DNA of 64,000 nucleotides, taken from contig NZ_JAUYQD010000005.1 in the NCBI RefSeq assembly GCF_030697375.1, positions 62,001-126,000 of the forward strand, in the 5' to 3' direction. Shown here piece after piece: positions 37,865 to 47,407 of the stretch (positions are counted from its first letter, which is position 1; every line of letters starts with the position of its first letter). The translations under genes and the position numbers were made by a program. The notes below the pieces were generated by a model. That model had not been told where the DNA came from. It saw nothing but the letters and a program-made list of their open reading frames with translations, and made no database searches. The stretch is from Rhodoferax sp. GTDB lineage: Bacteria > Pseudomonadota > Gammaproteobacteria > Burkholderiales > Burkholderiaceae_C.

Positions 37865-38368
37865 ATGCTTAGCACCCTGAAACAGACCAGCAAAACCATC
37901 GGCCGCGAAATTTCTCGCGCATGGGAAAACTTATCGGACGGCTGGCGCGAATTGCTGGGATACAGCAGCGATGCATTGACGCATTTCACCCGCCACAAAG
38001 ACGAGGAGCAGAAAGAGGGCAGTGCACTTGCCAACCTCCCACGCTGGGGCCTGCTGGCGGGGGAGTTGGAAGAGACAGCGCAGGATTTGGTGCTGCGGGT
38101 CGAGCTGCCCGGCCTGGACAAGGAAGACTGCCGCGTCCGCGTTGAAGGCAATATGCTGTATTTGAGCGGGGAAAAGCGCATGGAGCGCGAAACGCAGGAC
38201 AGCACCTACCATGTCATGGAGCGGGCCTATGGAGCGTTCGAGCGCGCCATTGCCTTGCCGAGCAACGTGAATGCCGATGCCGCCCAGGCGAGTTTCAAAA
38301 ACGGCGTGCTGACGGTGCGCCTGCCCAAAGCCGCCAGCGAAAGCGCCAAGTCGATTACCGTGGTGTGA
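37865..38368 (+). CDS. Second Hsp20-family small heat shock protein
   Basis: The protein has 167 residues from the ATG at 37865. A longer N-terminal arm (about 65 residues, with DGWRELLGYSSDALTHF) precedes an alpha-crystallin domain with LRVELPGLDKEDCRVRVEGN and a late NGVLTVRLPKA. The arm differs from that of the divergent paralogue, so the two may form mixed or distinct oligomers. A perfect G+C-rich hairpin just after the stop is its probable terminator. Confidence 0.92.
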   Translation: MLSTLKQTSKTIGREISRAWENLSDGWRELLGYSSDALTHFTRHKDEEQKEGSALANLPRWGLLAGELEETAQDLVLRVELPGLDKEDCRVRVEGNMLYLSGEKRMERETQDSTYHVMERAYGAFERAIALPSNVNADAAQASFKNGVLTVRLPKAASESAKSITVV

Positions 38369-38370
38369 CC

Positions 38371-38399
38371 GCAGTGCCCGCCCGATGGGCGGGCACTGC
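38371..38399. terminator. Hairpin between convergent hsp20 and ald genes
   Basis: GCAGTGCCCGCCC at 38371-38383 pairs perfectly with 38387-38399 over a 3-base loop. There is no T-tract, so this is a probable bidirectional transcription barrier and not a textbook terminator. Confidence 0.7.
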
Positions 38400-38423
38400 T
38401 CAGGCGCAATGGAAGAATGGGCT

Positions 38424-39539
38424 TCAGCCCAACAGTGTGTCGGCGTTCAGGTAGTTGTAGCCCAGGTCCTTGGCCACTGCTTCGTAGGTGACTTGGCCAT
38501 TGGCAACGTTCAGGCCGTTTTTCAGGTGTGCGTTGTCTTTGAGGGCTTGCTTCCAGCCCTTGTCCGCCAGCGCCACGGCGTGGCCGATGGTGGCGTTGTT
38601 CAGCGCAAAGGTGGAGGTGCGGGCAACCGCACCGGGCATGTTGGCCACGCAGTAGTGCACCACGCCGTCCACCAGGTAGGTGGGTTCTGCATGGGTGGTG
38701 GCGTGTGAGGTTTCAAAGCAGCCGCCCTGGTCAATGGCCACGTCCACCACCACTGCGCCTTTTTTCATGCGCGAGATCATGTCGCGTGTCACCAGCTTGG
38801 GTGCTGCAGCGCCAGGAATCAACACGCCGCCCACCACGACATCGGCATCCAGCACGGCTTCTTCCACGCTTTGCGTGGTCGAATACACCGTGTTGATGCG
38901 GTTGCCAAACACCAGGTCCAGTTGGCGCAAACGGTCTACGTTCTTGTCCAGCACCGTCACCCGTGCGCCCATGCCCACGGCCATTTGCAGTGCGTGGGTG
39001 CCCACCACACCCGCGCCCAAAACCACCACATGGGCGGCAGGCACGCCGGGCACGCCGCCCAGCAACACACCCATGCCGCCCTTGGATTTTTCCAGATGCG
39101 CAGCCGCAGCCTGCACCGCCATGCGGCCCGCCACTTCGCTCATGGGGGCCAGCAGCGGCAAGCCGCCGCCAGGGCCGGTGATGGTTTCGTAGGCAATACA
39201 CACAGCGCCCGATTTGACCAGTGCAGCGGTTTGTTCTGGATCGGGTGCGAGGTGCAGGTAGGTGTACAGAATTTGTCCGGGGCGCAGCATGGCGCATTCT
39301 TGCGGTTGCGGCTCTTTGACCTTGACGACCATGTCGGACTGGGCAAACACCTGGGCCGCATCGGCGGCCAGGGTGGCGCCCGCAGCGATGTATTGCTCGT
39401 CGCTCAGACCAATGGCGGCGCCGGCTCCGGTTTGCACCAAGACCTGGTGGCCGCGCGAGGTGAGTTCGCGCACGCTGGCGGGGGTGAGGCCCACGCGGTA
39501 TTCGTGGTTCTTGATTTCTTTGGGTAATCCGATACGCAT
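38424..39539 (-). CDS. ald: Alanine dehydrogenase
   Basis: The protein has 371 residues, the family's usual length. The opening MRIGLPKEIKNHEYRVGLTP, the substrate-side GPGGGLPLLAPMSEVAGRMA and the NAD-binding VLGAGVVGTHALQMAVGMGA are diagnostic. It interconverts L-alanine and pyruvate with NAD and ammonia in the cytoplasm. It is transcribed alone, converging with hsp20. Alanine made by the beta-alanine:pyruvate aminotransferase encoded 5 kb away could be recycled to pyruvate by this enzyme; that link is an inference. Confidence 0.95.
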   Translation of the reverse strand: MRIGLPKEIKNHEYRVGLTPASVRELTSRGHQVLVQTGAGAAIGLSDEQYIAAGATLAADAAQVFAQSDMVVKVKEPQPQECAMLRPGQILYTYLHLAPDPEQTAALVKSGAVCIAYETITGPGGGLPLLAPMSEVAGRMAVQAAAAHLEKSKGGMGVLLGGVPGVPAAHVVVLGAGVVGTHALQMAVGMGARVTVLDKNVDRLRQLDLVFGNRINTVYSTTQSVEEAVLDADVVVGGVLIPGAAAPKLVTRDMISRMKKGAVVVDVAIDQGGCFETSHATTHAEPTYLVDGVVHYCVANMPGAVARTSTFALNNATIGHAVALADKGWKQALKDNAHLKNGLNVANGQVTYEAVAKDLGYNYLNADTLLG

Positions 39540-39794
39540 GCTGTTCTCCGGTTTCCTTGTTGTAGAAGGGCACAGTGTGTGTCAATGCGCACCACAAGAA
39601 AACAAAGATCAACGTCTCAGCCGCTTCATTCAAGCGGCTAATGTTGGATGGGAGAAACCGTGCGCGCTGTGGGAAAAAACAACAAAAAACAGCACCCGGG
39701 GGAGCAAATCACCTGTCATTGGCCACTAGCCAATTTTTTGCAAACCCCAAAACTGGCGCTCTGCTTAGAATTTCTGCTTCTGACCAAAGGCACC
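39540..39794. other. Divergent intergenic region ald / unknown gene
   Basis: About 255 bp separate ald from the unknown plus-strand gene. It should hold both promoters. I found no convincing motif and no small gene. Confidence 0.45.
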
Positions 39795-40436
39795 ATGTTT
39801 TCTTTCTTCAAATTCCAAAAAAGTAAAGCCGCTGCCCCGGTTGAAGTGTCGCCAGCGCCAGCCAAACGCATGACGCTGGAGGAACGAAAGGCATTCCGCC
39901 AAGAAATGTTGTACCAGTCCATCCGGGAGTCCTTCCTGTCGATGGAAGTGCTGGCCAATATGTACAAGTTCAAGGTCATCCCCGCGGACGAGCGCCACCA
40001 CCGCTTTGTTGCCATGATTGATGTCGCCAAATCCTTCGTGACCGGGCGGGACCACAGGACCCAAAGTTTTGCCGCTTTCGAGAAGCTGATGCGGGCCAAC
40101 GCCTACAAGCGTTTTGGAGTTTTGATTGACGGCATCTACTGGCGCGTCAGCGAGTCCGAAAGCCAGTTTGAGCGCTACTCCCGCGTCACCGATGCGGCGG
40201 GCGCGGCGGCCGTTCACAGGGGGGATTCAGTGCCCAGCCCCAAGGGTTCGTCCACCGCATTGGCGCGCCAACCCTACCAAGCGGTTTCCGAAGAAGAAAC
40301 CAGAGCGTTCATGGAAGCGCTGCGCAGCGGAAAATCCCTGCCCGCCGTGCATGTTGACGGGCAGGAATACCAGTCCGATCTGACGCCGTTGGACGGCGGC
40401 ATCATGATCGGCGGAACCCAGTACGGCAGGCTGTAG
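39795..40436 (+). CDS. Conserved protein of unknown function
   Basis: The protein has 213 residues from the ATG at 39795, which begins MFSFFKFQKSKAAAP; a longer frame is possible but unlikely. Residues about 30-125 look like a helical domain (RKAFRQEMLYQSIRESFLSM, then AMIDVAKSFVTG). The rest is low in structure apart from a final small beta segment (AVHVDGQEYQSDLTPLDGG). There is no signal peptide and no recognised catalytic motif. It stands alone between ald and a minus-strand glycine-rich protein. No function can be offered. Confidence 0.65.
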   Translation: MFSFFKFQKSKAAAPVEVSPAPAKRMTLEERKAFRQEMLYQSIRESFLSMEVLANMYKFKVIPADERHHRFVAMIDVAKSFVTGRDHRTQSFAAFEKLMRANAYKRFGVLIDGIYWRVSESESQFERYSRVTDAAGAAAVHRGDSVPSPKGSSTALARQPYQAVSEEETRAFMEALRSGKSLPAVHVDGQEYQSDLTPLDGGIMIGGTQYGRL

Positions 40437-40564
40437 CAGCGTGGCCCAGCCATGGCACTGGACGTGGGTTGGGTGTTTTTTTCCGTTTCCGTGGTGCAGC
40501 AGGTCAGCGTGCGGCGGACGGCCCTTCGATGGGCGGTGCAAACGGGTTGTTCGCAGCCATGCCT

Positions 40565-41278
40565 CTAGTCGCCACCCCCACCACAACCGCCGCCACAGCC
40601 CCCGCCATCACCTCCGGCGTCGCCATCGCCACCTGCCCCATCGGCTTGCGCGTCGCTGAATCCGTCGGTGCCGCCATCGAAAGATGGGCTGGAAAAGTCG
40701 CCCCCGCAGTACACGGCGGCCCCACCGCTGTCATGCGTGCCTTGCCGCCGGACGGTGTTGCAGTCCGCCACGTAGCGAAAGCCCCCGGGGATGTTGAACT
40801 TGGCATCCAGCGCAAACAGCAGCGGCAACCGCGTGGGGTCGCGGGGGTTGATGTTTTCGTCGCGGCACACATACCACCAGCAGCGCCGTAGCCCGGCATT
40901 GCTCTGCCGGGCGCCACTCAGCACAGCGGCCGGTGTGTGGTGAAAGAAACGCCCGAAGGCCTTCTGGCAGAAGGCCTGGTAGTTTCGTGTGTAGAGGATG
41001 AATTCGTGCCACAGGTCGTCCACTACCTGCGAGGGCATAGACACGTACTGGCGCCGGCTCTTCAGGTGTGCCAGAAAAAACTGGCGCAGGCCGTGGGCCA
41101 CCAGCTGGCATTCTTTGAGCGTGAGGTGCGGATGCTGCTGGCGCAGCTTGTCGAAGAGACCTTGCGGCAAAGTGAAGTTGCGAATGTAGGCCTCACGGCG
41201 CAGTGCGATGTGCCGCCGCCACAGAGTGGCGGAGACGACGATCAACAGGAGGCAGGCGGCGATCAGAAATGGGGTCAT
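40565..41278 (-). CDS. Membrane-anchored glycine-rich-domain (GRDP-like) protein
   Basis: The protein has 237 residues. One N-terminal membrane helix (3-18) precedes a helical domain with VDDLWHEFILYTRNYQAFC, the signature of the glycine-rich domain-containing protein family found in plants and bacteria. The last 40 residues are Gly/Asp/Cys-rich with GGGCGGGCGGGG, similar to the C-termini of TIGR04222-type proteins. The function is unknown. The gene is not obviously linked to its neighbours. Confidence 0.75.
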   Translation of the reverse strand: MTPFLIAACLLLIVVSATLWRRHIALRREAYIRNFTLPQGLFDKLRQQHPHLTLKECQLVAHGLRQFFLAHLKSRRQYVSMPSQVVDDLWHEFILYTRNYQAFCQKAFGRFFHHTPAAVLSGARQSNAGLRRCWWYVCRDENINPRDPTRLPLLFALDAKFNIPGGFRYVADCNTVRRQGTHDSGGAAVYCGGDFSSPSFDGGTDGFSDAQADGAGGDGDAGGDGGGCGGGCGGGGD

Positions 41279-41573
41279 CGGGGGGCGTTGGCGTTATGTG
41301 GCAGTGCGTTTGCGCGATGTCTGACCTGGGCCCATTCTAGGAGTCACCCGGCCGAATGGCTATCCCCCAGGTTGGGGATTCCATTCGATGGTGACAATTG
41401 CCCCGCAGCAATGGTTCAACGGCCTCTTGCCCATGTAAAACGCCTGGCACTACGAGCACCCCTTGCTGAACAATCCCACGTCGAATCCCTGTGCGCCGAG
41501 CTGCGTCAGTGCCTGACCGGCAGCCAGACCACCCGAGTGCAACGGGCGCGAGGCGTTGGTGGATACCGCGGTC
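41279..41573. other. Intergenic region
   Basis: Nearly 300 bp without a credible gene. A small inverted repeat (ATCCCC-CAGGTT-GGGGAT) near 41368-41385 is the only structure noticed. Promoters of the glycine-rich protein gene may lie here. Confidence 0.45.
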
Positions 41574-42065
41574 TCAGGCTTGCCAGTCTCTTAAACGGGC
41601 TTGGCACTCGGCGTGTGGCAGTCGCGCACCGCGATCCAGCATGCTCTTGAGTCCTTCGACAGCGGCGTCTGGCGTGCTTACTTTGTGGGCCACCAGTTGG
41701 TCCAGCAGCCACAGGGCGCCGTGGACTTGCAGTCCGTCTTGCATGGCCTGTTTGCGCAGGCGGCCGTCGCCAGTAAGCAAAGGGTGGCCGGTTTCTTGTG
41801 CCAGCAGGTAGCACGACACATCTGTCAGTGAGCTGTTGTTATGCGCGGCCATCAGGCCAAACAAGCGGGCCGTGGCGCTTTCGTCCAGACAACGCACCAC
41901 AAGTCCGCGTTCAAGCAGCGCTTGGGGGTCAAAGTCTTGCAGTTCAGACAGCACGAAGTCGGTGCTGCAGAGTTGAAAAGGCAGGTCAAACAGCGCGTCG
42001 AGCAGTCCCGCGTTGCGGAAGTCGATCCAGATATTGGTGTCGCTGATGTAGACCTGCTGTGTCAT
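41574..42065 (-). CDS. PIN-domain toxin-like ribonuclease
   Basis: The protein has 163 residues. The PIN-domain acidic residues are visible: ISDTNIWIDF near the start, a mid-chain Glu in FVLSELQDF, LTDVSCYLLA and LLTGDGRLR. PIN domains are metal-dependent endoribonucleases, and the usual role in such modules is a toxin. Its ATG overlaps the stop of the XRE-ImmA gene by four bases, so the pair is translated together. In the known COG2856 pairs the upstream protein acts as antitoxin and repressor. Confidence 0.88.
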   Translation of the reverse strand: MTQQVYISDTNIWIDFRNAGLLDALFDLPFQLCSTDFVLSELQDFDPQALLERGLVVRCLDESATARLFGLMAAHNNSSLTDVSCYLLAQETGHPLLTGDGRLRKQAMQDGLQVHGALWLLDQLVAHKVSTPDAAVEGLKSMLDRGARLPHAECQARLRDWQA

Positions 42066-43120
42066 GCAGGTTCCGGCAAACGGCTCAGCGTGGGGTCCAG
42101 TTCATCCACCCGACATTGCATAAATTCCGCTGCACGCGAGGGGCTGAACAGGTCTGAGGCCAAGCCGCGAAACACCAAGGACTCAAAGCGCCGCGGCTGC
42201 TCGGCAGGCAGTGGCTCTGGCTCTGCACTGCGCCACCCTTTGCGGCTGAATTCAATGAAGGCATGACTGTAGCCCGCGTCCGTTAGAAGGCGGAGATCCT
42301 TCAGGCGCCGCAAGGCGACCTGCATGGAAACCCCGTAGCGCCGCTTGGCGTTGAGCAACTCTGCGGCGTACACGCGCGAACGCTTGTGCGAGCCAAAATC
42401 GACCAGAACCCTGTCGGATGGGTAGAGAAAAGCGCCTGCGAACCGATGGCAGGCGGCTTCTTTGTCGGCTTCGGCCATGCCTTCAGGAAACGCCATGACC
42501 CAGTGGCCCAGTTCGTGGGCAGCGGTAAAACGCATGCGTTCGCCGGGGCGGTTGCGGTTCAGTGCAATGAGCACATGCTCTTCGTCTTCGGTGGCGGCAC
42601 AAGCACCGTCAAAGTCGTCCATGCCATCGAGCAAGGCGACTTTGATGCCGTGTTCTTCCAGCAGTTCGGTGAGGTGCGCCACCGCATCGCTCCCGATTTG
42701 CAGGCGGTCGCGCAAGCGCTGCGCGGCCAATTCGGCGTCTTCGATGCTATGGATAGGCAAAGACCGAGGCGGCAACTGCTGCACTACGCCGTCTGCCACG
42801 TCGAAGCAACGTTCCAACGCAACATAGCGCTCCAGATGCTCGCGCATTTGCTCTCCCACCTGCTGCTGGCGGTATTTGGGCATCTTGGCGAGTTTGCGGA
42901 ACTCCAGCGGTGCCAGTTCGATGGCGTCTGCCCTGAAAAAGTACTCGGGTTTGACGTCGAGTGCTTTGGATAGTTGCAGGATGCGGGTTGAGTTGGGCAA
43001 GCTTTCGCCCTTCTCAAACTTGCTTAAACCCTGCTTGCTAATGTCGCCGAGGCGCTGTGCGAGCACTTCAAGACTGAGGCCCCGCAGCACGCGCGCTCGG
43101 CGGATACGATCGTGAATCAT
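42062..43120 (-). CDS. XRE helix-turn-helix / ImmA-IrrE fusion, putative antitoxin
   Basis: The protein has 352 residues. The N-terminal helix-turn-helix is at 8-62 (RARVLRGLSLEVLAQRLGDI, then SKQGLSKFEKGES). The middle and C-terminal part is an ImmA/IrrE metallopeptidase with the zinc motif HELGH in AAHELGHWVMAF and a downstream HRFAGAFLYP. It is followed by the PIN-domain gene with a four-base overlap. A strong ribosome site (AGGAGGT) and a promoter embedded in a 9-bp inverted repeat lie just upstream, fitting autoregulation by a toxin-antitoxin complex. Confidence 0.92.
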   Translation of the reverse strand: MIHDRIRRARVLRGLSLEVLAQRLGDISKQGLSKFEKGESLPNSTRILQLSKALDVKPEYFFRADAIELAPLEFRKLAKMPKYRQQQVGEQMREHLERYVALERCFDVADGVVQQLPPRSLPIHSIEDAELAAQRLRDRLQIGSDAVAHLTELLEEHGIKVALLDGMDDFDGACAATEDEEHVLIALNRNRPGERMRFTAAHELGHWVMAFPEGMAEADKEAACHRFAGAFLYPSDRVLVDFGSHKRSRVYAAELLNAKRRYGVSMQVALRRLKDLRLLTDAGYSHAFIEFSRKGWRSAEPEPLPAEQPRRFESLVFRGLASDLFSPSRAAEFMQCRVDELDPTLSRLPEPA

Positions 43121-43131
43121 CGTGACCTCCT

Positions 43132-43169
43132 GGTTGACAAGTATTCAATAATATCAAACTTTGTCAACC
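43132..43169 (-). promoter_or_regulatory. Promoter and inverted-repeat operator of the XRE-ImmA/PIN module
   Basis: GGTTGACAA (43132-43140) and its exact reverse complement (43161-43169) flank 20 bp. On the minus strand the distal arm contains the -35 TTGACA, and AATACT 16 bp on is a plausible -10 next to the proximal arm. A dimeric repressor bound here would cover the promoter. Confidence 0.75.
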
Positions 43170-43278
43170 AAGTGTTTTTGCAATGGCCAAAGAAAAACCC
43201 CCAAGCAGTTAGCGTCGCAACGCTTCACTGAAAGGGGCCGTATTGGCGCAGTCTTACGCCAGAGAACCCGAAAAGTAG

Positions 43279-44793
43279 CTACCGGCTACTCGGAAAACTA
43301 AACACCGCCCCCTCCCGCACCCCCGCACTGGGCCAGCGCTGGGTGATGGTCTTGCGCTTGGTATAAAACCGCACCGCATCCGGCCCGTAGGCGTGCAGGT
43401 CGCCAAACAGCGAGCGCTTCCAGCCGCCGAACGAGTGGTAGGCCACGGGCACGGGCAGGGGCACGTTGACGCCGACCATGCCGACCTGGATGTTGTCGGT
43501 GAAGTAGCGCGCCGCCTCGCCGTCGCGGGTGAAGATGCAGGTGCCGTTGCCGTACTCATGGGCGTCGATCAGGTCCATGGCTTCCTGCAGGGTGTTCACG
43601 CGCACCACGCCCAGCACCGGGCCGAAGATTTCTTCCTGGTAAATCACCATGCCGGGCTTGACGTTGTCAAACAGGCAGGGGCCTAAAAAGTAGCCGTCTT
43701 CATGGCCAGGCACCGAGAGAGGGCGGCCGTCCACCAGCAGCGTCGCGCCTTCCTTCACGCCCTGGTCCACATAGGCGCGCACTTTTTCGAAGTGGGGTTG
43801 GGTGACCAGTGGGCCCATGTCCATGCCGGGCGCGGTGCCGGGACCGACTTTCATTTTGGCCATCTCGGTTTTCAGTCCGGCAATCACCGCGTCGGCGGTG
43901 GCATCGCCCACGGCCACCACCAGCGGAATCGCCATGCAGCGTTCGCCACAGGAGCCGAAGGCCGCGCCCATCAGGGCGTTGACGGCGTTGGCGATATCGG
44001 CGTCGGGCATGAGCACGGCGTGGTTCTTGGCGCCGCCCAGGGCCTGCACGCGTTTGCCTCTTTTGCAGCCTTCGGCGTAGATGTATTCGGCAATGGGGGT
44101 GGAGCCGACAAAACTCACGGCTTTGATGCGCGGGTCGGTCAGCAGCGTGTCCACCGCTTCCTTGTCGCCGTTGACGACATTGAGCACACCGGGCGGCAGG
44201 CCCGCTTGCAGCGCCAGTTCGGCAATGCGCAGGGTGCTGGACGGGTCGCGCTCGGAGGGCTTGAGCACAAAGGTGTTGCCGCAGGCCACGGCCATGGGCC
44301 ACATCCACAGCGGCACCATGGCCGGAAAGTTGAAGGGGGTGATGCCGGCGGCCACGCCCAGGGGCTGGAATTCGCTCCAGGAGTCGATGGCGGGGCCCAC
44401 GTTTTTGCTGTGTTCACCCTTGAGCAGCTCGGGCGCATAACTGGCGTATTCCACGTTTTCGATGCCGCGCTGCAGCTCGCCCAGGGCGTCGCTCAGCACC
44501 TTGCCGTGCTCGGCGGTGATCAGGGCGCAGAGTTCGTCGGCGTGTTGCTCCAGCAGCACTTTGAGGTTGCCCATGACCCGCGCGCGTTTGAGCGGTGGCG
44601 TGGCGCGCCAGGCCGGGAAGGCCGCCTGGGCGCTGGCAATGGCCCGCTCGACCGTGGCCTTGTCGGCCAGTTGCAGGGTTTTTTCGGCGCGGCCGGTGGC
44701 GGGGTTGAACACGCTTTGGCTGCGGCTGCCGCCGCTGGCGGGCTGGCCGTCAATGAGGTGGCCGATCAGGGGGAGGGGGTTGGCAGAGGTCAT
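43279..44793 (-). CDS. mmsA: CoA-acylating (methyl)malonate-semialdehyde dehydrogenase
   Basis: The protein has 504 residues. The aldehyde dehydrogenase fold has the catalytic cysteine in GSCGERCMA and the MMSDH-type motifs [14 protein letters not shown] and [14 protein letters not shown]. The family converts methylmalonate semialdehyde to propionyl-CoA, or malonate semialdehyde to acetyl-CoA, without a separate ligase. It lies behind a beta-alanine:pyruvate aminotransferase on the same strand, as in the Pseudomonas bau genes (bauA with bauC). Malonate semialdehyde from beta-alanine is therefore the likely substrate. The two genes are separated by a dispersed repeat. Confidence 0.93.
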   Translation of the reverse strand: MTSANPLPLIGHLIDGQPASGGSRSQSVFNPATGRAEKTLQLADKATVERAIASAQAAFPAWRATPPLKRARVMGNLKVLLEQHADELCALITAEHGKVLSDALGELQRGIENVEYASYAPELLKGEHSKNVGPAIDSWSEFQPLGVAAGITPFNFPAMVPLWMWPMAVACGNTFVLKPSERDPSSTLRIAELALQAGLPPGVLNVVNGDKEAVDTLLTDPRIKAVSFVGSTPIAEYIYAEGCKRGKRVQALGGAKNHAVLMPDADIANAVNALMGAAFGSCGERCMAIPLVVAVGDATADAVIAGLKTEMAKMKVGPGTAPGMDMGPLVTQPHFEKVRAYVDQGVKEGATLLVDGRPLSVPGHEDGYFLGPCLFDNVKPGMVIYQEEIFGPVLGVVRVNTLQEAMDLIDAHEYGNGTCIFTRDGEAARYFTDNIQVGMVGVNVPLPVPVAYHSFGGWKRSLFGDLHAYGPDAVRFYTKRKTITQRWPSAGVREGAVFSFPSSR

Positions 44794-44824
44794 GGGTGCT
44801 AAGAGGATTATTTTGGGTATGAAA

Positions 44825-44881
44825 TAGGCCGCTAGCCCCTGTAATACAAGCGCAAGCAGCTATCAAATTAGGAGCAAAAGT
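44825..44881 (-). repeat. Dispersed AGCTGCTTGCGC repeat, copy 4 (complete)
   Basis: This intergenic copy lies between mmsA and the aminotransferase and is close to the apparent consensus (GCGCAAGCAGCTATCAAATT followed by AGGAGCAAAAG on the plus strand). It ends four bases from the aminotransferase stop codon. Confidence 0.85.
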
Positions 44882-44884
44882 GCG

Positions 44885-46234
44885 TTAAGCGGTTTGCTGG
44901 ATGGTCTCGCCCAGCGCGTTGACCAGGCTGTCGATCTGCGCCGGGGTGCTGATAAAGGGCGGTGCCAGCTGGATGGTGTCGCCGCCATAACGCACGTAAA
45001 AGCCCTTGTCCAGCATGGCCATGGCGATCTCGTAGGGGCGCCGTGCCGGCTCGCCCGGCAGGGCGGCGATGGTGAAGCCGGCGGCCAGGCCGTAGTTGCG
45101 GATGTCGGTGATGTGTGGGACGCCCTTGAGGCCATGCACCGCGTTCTCAAAGTAAGGCGACAGGGCCTTGACCTTGTCCAGCATGTTCTCCTTCTCCAGC
45201 AGGTCCAGCGTGGCCAGGCCCACGGCGCAGGCCACGGGGTGGGCGGAGTAGGTGTAACCGTGGGCGAACTCCAGCAGGTAGTCCGGGCCGCCTTGCGCCA
45301 TGAAGGTGTCGTAGATGTCCTTTTTGACCAGCACCGCGCCCAGGGGCTGGGAGCCGTTGGTGATCTGTTTGGCCACGTTCATGATGTCGGGCGTCACGCC
45401 AAAGGCCTCGGCGCCGGTCCAGGCGCCGGTGCGGCCAAAGCCGGTGATCACTTCGTCAAAAATCAGCAGGATGTTGTTGGCCGTGCAGATCTCGCGCAGC
45501 CGGGCCAGGTAGCCCTGGGGCGGAATCACCACGCCGGCCGAACCCGAGAAGGGCTCCACGATCACCGCGGCGATGTTGCTGGCGTCGTGCAGCGCAATCA
45601 GGCGCAGCAGGTCGTCGGCCAGTTCGGCCCCCTTTTCGGGCATGCCACGGAAGAAGGAGCCGGGCGCTGGCTGGGTGTGGGGCAGGTGGTCGGCGGCAAT
45701 GCCTTGGCCAAAGGTCTTGCGGTTGCCGCCAATGCCGCCCACCGAGATGCCGCCGAAGTTGACGCCGTGGTAGCCCTTTTCGCGGCCGATCAGCAGGGTC
45801 TTGCTGGCCTGGCCCTTGGCACGCCAGTAGGCGCGGGCCATCTTCAGGGAGGTGTCGGCGGACTCGGAACCCGAGCCGGTGAAAAACACATAGTCCAGCC
45901 CGGCGGGGGTGAGTTCCTTGAGTTTGTTGGCCAGCGCAAACGACTGCGCGTGTCCAAACTGGAAGGCGGGCGAGTAGTCCAGCGTGGCCAGCTGGCGCAT
46001 GGCGGCATCGGTGATTTCCTGGCGGCCATGGCCCAGGCCACTGCACCACAGGCCCGAGAGGCCGTCAAAAATCTGCTTGCCGTGCTGGTCGGTGTAGTAG
46101 CAGCCCTTGGCGCCCACGATCATGCGCGGGTGTGCCTTGAAATCGCGGTTGCCGGTAAACGGCATCCAGTGGGCATCGAGCCAGGCGGCATCAAGACGGG
46201 GGGCGGCCAGGGCTTGGGCATCGTTCAGGTTCAC
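44885..46234 (-). CDS. bauA: Beta-alanine:pyruvate (omega-amino acid) aminotransferase
   Basis: The protein has 449 residues from a GTG at 46234, chosen because AGGAG lies five bases upstream; an ATG 30 bases earlier lacks this. It is a class III PLP enzyme: YWRAKGQASKTLLIGREKGY, IFDEVITGFGRTG with the PLP-contacting Asp, and the lysine in AKQITNGSQPLGAV. The opening HWMPFTGNRDFKAHPRM is typical of beta-alanine:pyruvate transaminase. It makes malonate semialdehyde and alanine. It is divergent from a LysR gene and upstream of mmsA. Confidence 0.93.
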   Translation of the reverse strand: MNLNDAQALAAPRLDAAWLDAHWMPFTGNRDFKAHPRMIVGAKGCYYTDQHGKQIFDGLSGLWCSGLGHGRQEITDAAMRQLATLDYSPAFQFGHAQSFALANKLKELTPAGLDYVFFTGSGSESADTSLKMARAYWRAKGQASKTLLIGREKGYHGVNFGGISVGGIGGNRKTFGQGIAADHLPHTQPAPGSFFRGMPEKGAELADDLLRLIALHDASNIAAVIVEPFSGSAGVVIPPQGYLARLREICTANNILLIFDEVITGFGRTGAWTGAEAFGVTPDIMNVAKQITNGSQPLGAVLVKKDIYDTFMAQGGPDYLLEFAHGYTYSAHPVACAVGLATLDLLEKENMLDKVKALSPYFENAVHGLKGVPHITDIRNYGLAAGFTIAALPGEPARRPYEIAMAMLDKGFYVRYGGDTIQLAPPFISTPAQIDSLVNALGETIQQTA

Positions 46235-46324
46235 GGGGTCTCCTTGTGGTGTTCGGGTTCCCACATTCTTAGGCCTTCTGTTACTCTTATAAATGCCTAT
46301 GTATCACTATTCAGTTGACACTTT

Positions 46325-47257
46325 ATGCAAGTAAATAGCCGTGCCGCCCTGGGGCAACTGAGCGATATGGACATCCGCCTGCTGCGGGTGTTCAAAAGCG
46401 TGGTCGAGTGCGGGGGCATGGCGGCGGCCGAGCTGGAGCTCAACATCGGCACCTCCACCGTCAGCCGCCATGTCAAAGACCTGGAAACCCGGCTGGGCCT
46501 GACCCTGTGCCGCCGGGGCCGCGCCGGTTTTGCGCTGACCACCGAGGGCGGGCAGATCTACCAGGAAACCCTGCGCCTGCTGGCCGGGGCCGACGCCTTT
46601 CGCGCCAGCGTGGACGAAATCCACCGCCGCATGGGCGGGCAGCTCCACATCGCGGTGTTTGACAAAACCGCCAGCAACCCCAAGGCGCACCTGGGCGAGG
46701 CGATTGCATTGTTCTCGGCACAAGCGCCCGAGGTGGAGCTTCATTTGCATGTGGCGCCCATCAACGCGATTGAGCGCGGTGTGATCGACGGCCAGTTCCA
46801 GGTGGGCGTGATTCCGGGGCACCGCAGTTCGGAGACGCTGCTCTACCAGAGCCTGTTCGACGAAACCATGCTGCTGTACTGCGGCGCCCAGCACGCGCTG
46901 TTTCGGGCCGACCTGGCGAACCTGGCCTGGGACGATTTGCGCGCCCATCCCTTTGCGGGCCTGGGCTACCACTCGCCCAACATGGACATCAGCCAGCAGG
47001 TGCGCCTGCCACGCAAGGCCACGGGCTACGACCAGGAGTCGATTGCCACGCTGATTTTGTCGGGCCAGTACCTGGGATTTTTGCCCGACCACTACGCCGA
47101 AGCCTTTATGCGCACCGCCCGCATGCGGCCGATCCGCCCCGAGCTGTTTCGCTACCCCTGCAGCTTTTTCAGCATCGTGCGGCGCTCGCCGCAGGCGTCG
47201 CGGGTGACGCGGGCGTTTGAAGCCTGCCTGGCACGGGCGCACCAGAGTATTGCGTGA
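46325..47257 (+). CDS. LysR-family regulator, probably of the beta-alanine genes
   Basis: The protein has 310 residues. The winged helix-turn-helix lies at about 15-75 (MDIRLLRVFKSVVECGGMAA, then STVSRHVKDLETRLG) and the PBP-type effector domain follows. It is divergent from the beta-alanine aminotransferase gene across 90 bp, the usual LysR control layout. In Pseudomonas the bau genes also have a LysR regulator (bauR). The shared intergenic region is A+T-rich (about 46290-46320), but I could not define a clear T-N11-A box. Confidence 0.9.
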   Translation: MQVNSRAALGQLSDMDIRLLRVFKSVVECGGMAAAELELNIGTSTVSRHVKDLETRLGLTLCRRGRAGFALTTEGGQIYQETLRLLAGADAFRASVDEIHRRMGGQLHIAVFDKTASNPKAHLGEAIALFSAQAPEVELHLHVAPINAIERGVIDGQFQVGVIPGHRSSETLLYQSLFDETMLLYCGAQHALFRADLANLAWDDLRAHPFAGLGYHSPNMDISQQVRLPRKATGYDQESIATLILSGQYLGFLPDHYAEAFMRTARMRPIRPELFRYPCSFFSIVRRSPQASRVTRAFEACLARAHQSIA

Positions 47258-47407
47258 GCTCCTGCGCCGGATCAGTCCCCGTGGCCACATCCGCGCCCAC
47301 GGTCGTCATAGTCGTCGCGCATGGCGCTCTTTGTAGCGGTGGGGGCAGAAAAAACGGGCTCAAGAATCGTTCATGGCTGACGAAGAGCCTTCATCAGGAG
47401 TCTTCTC

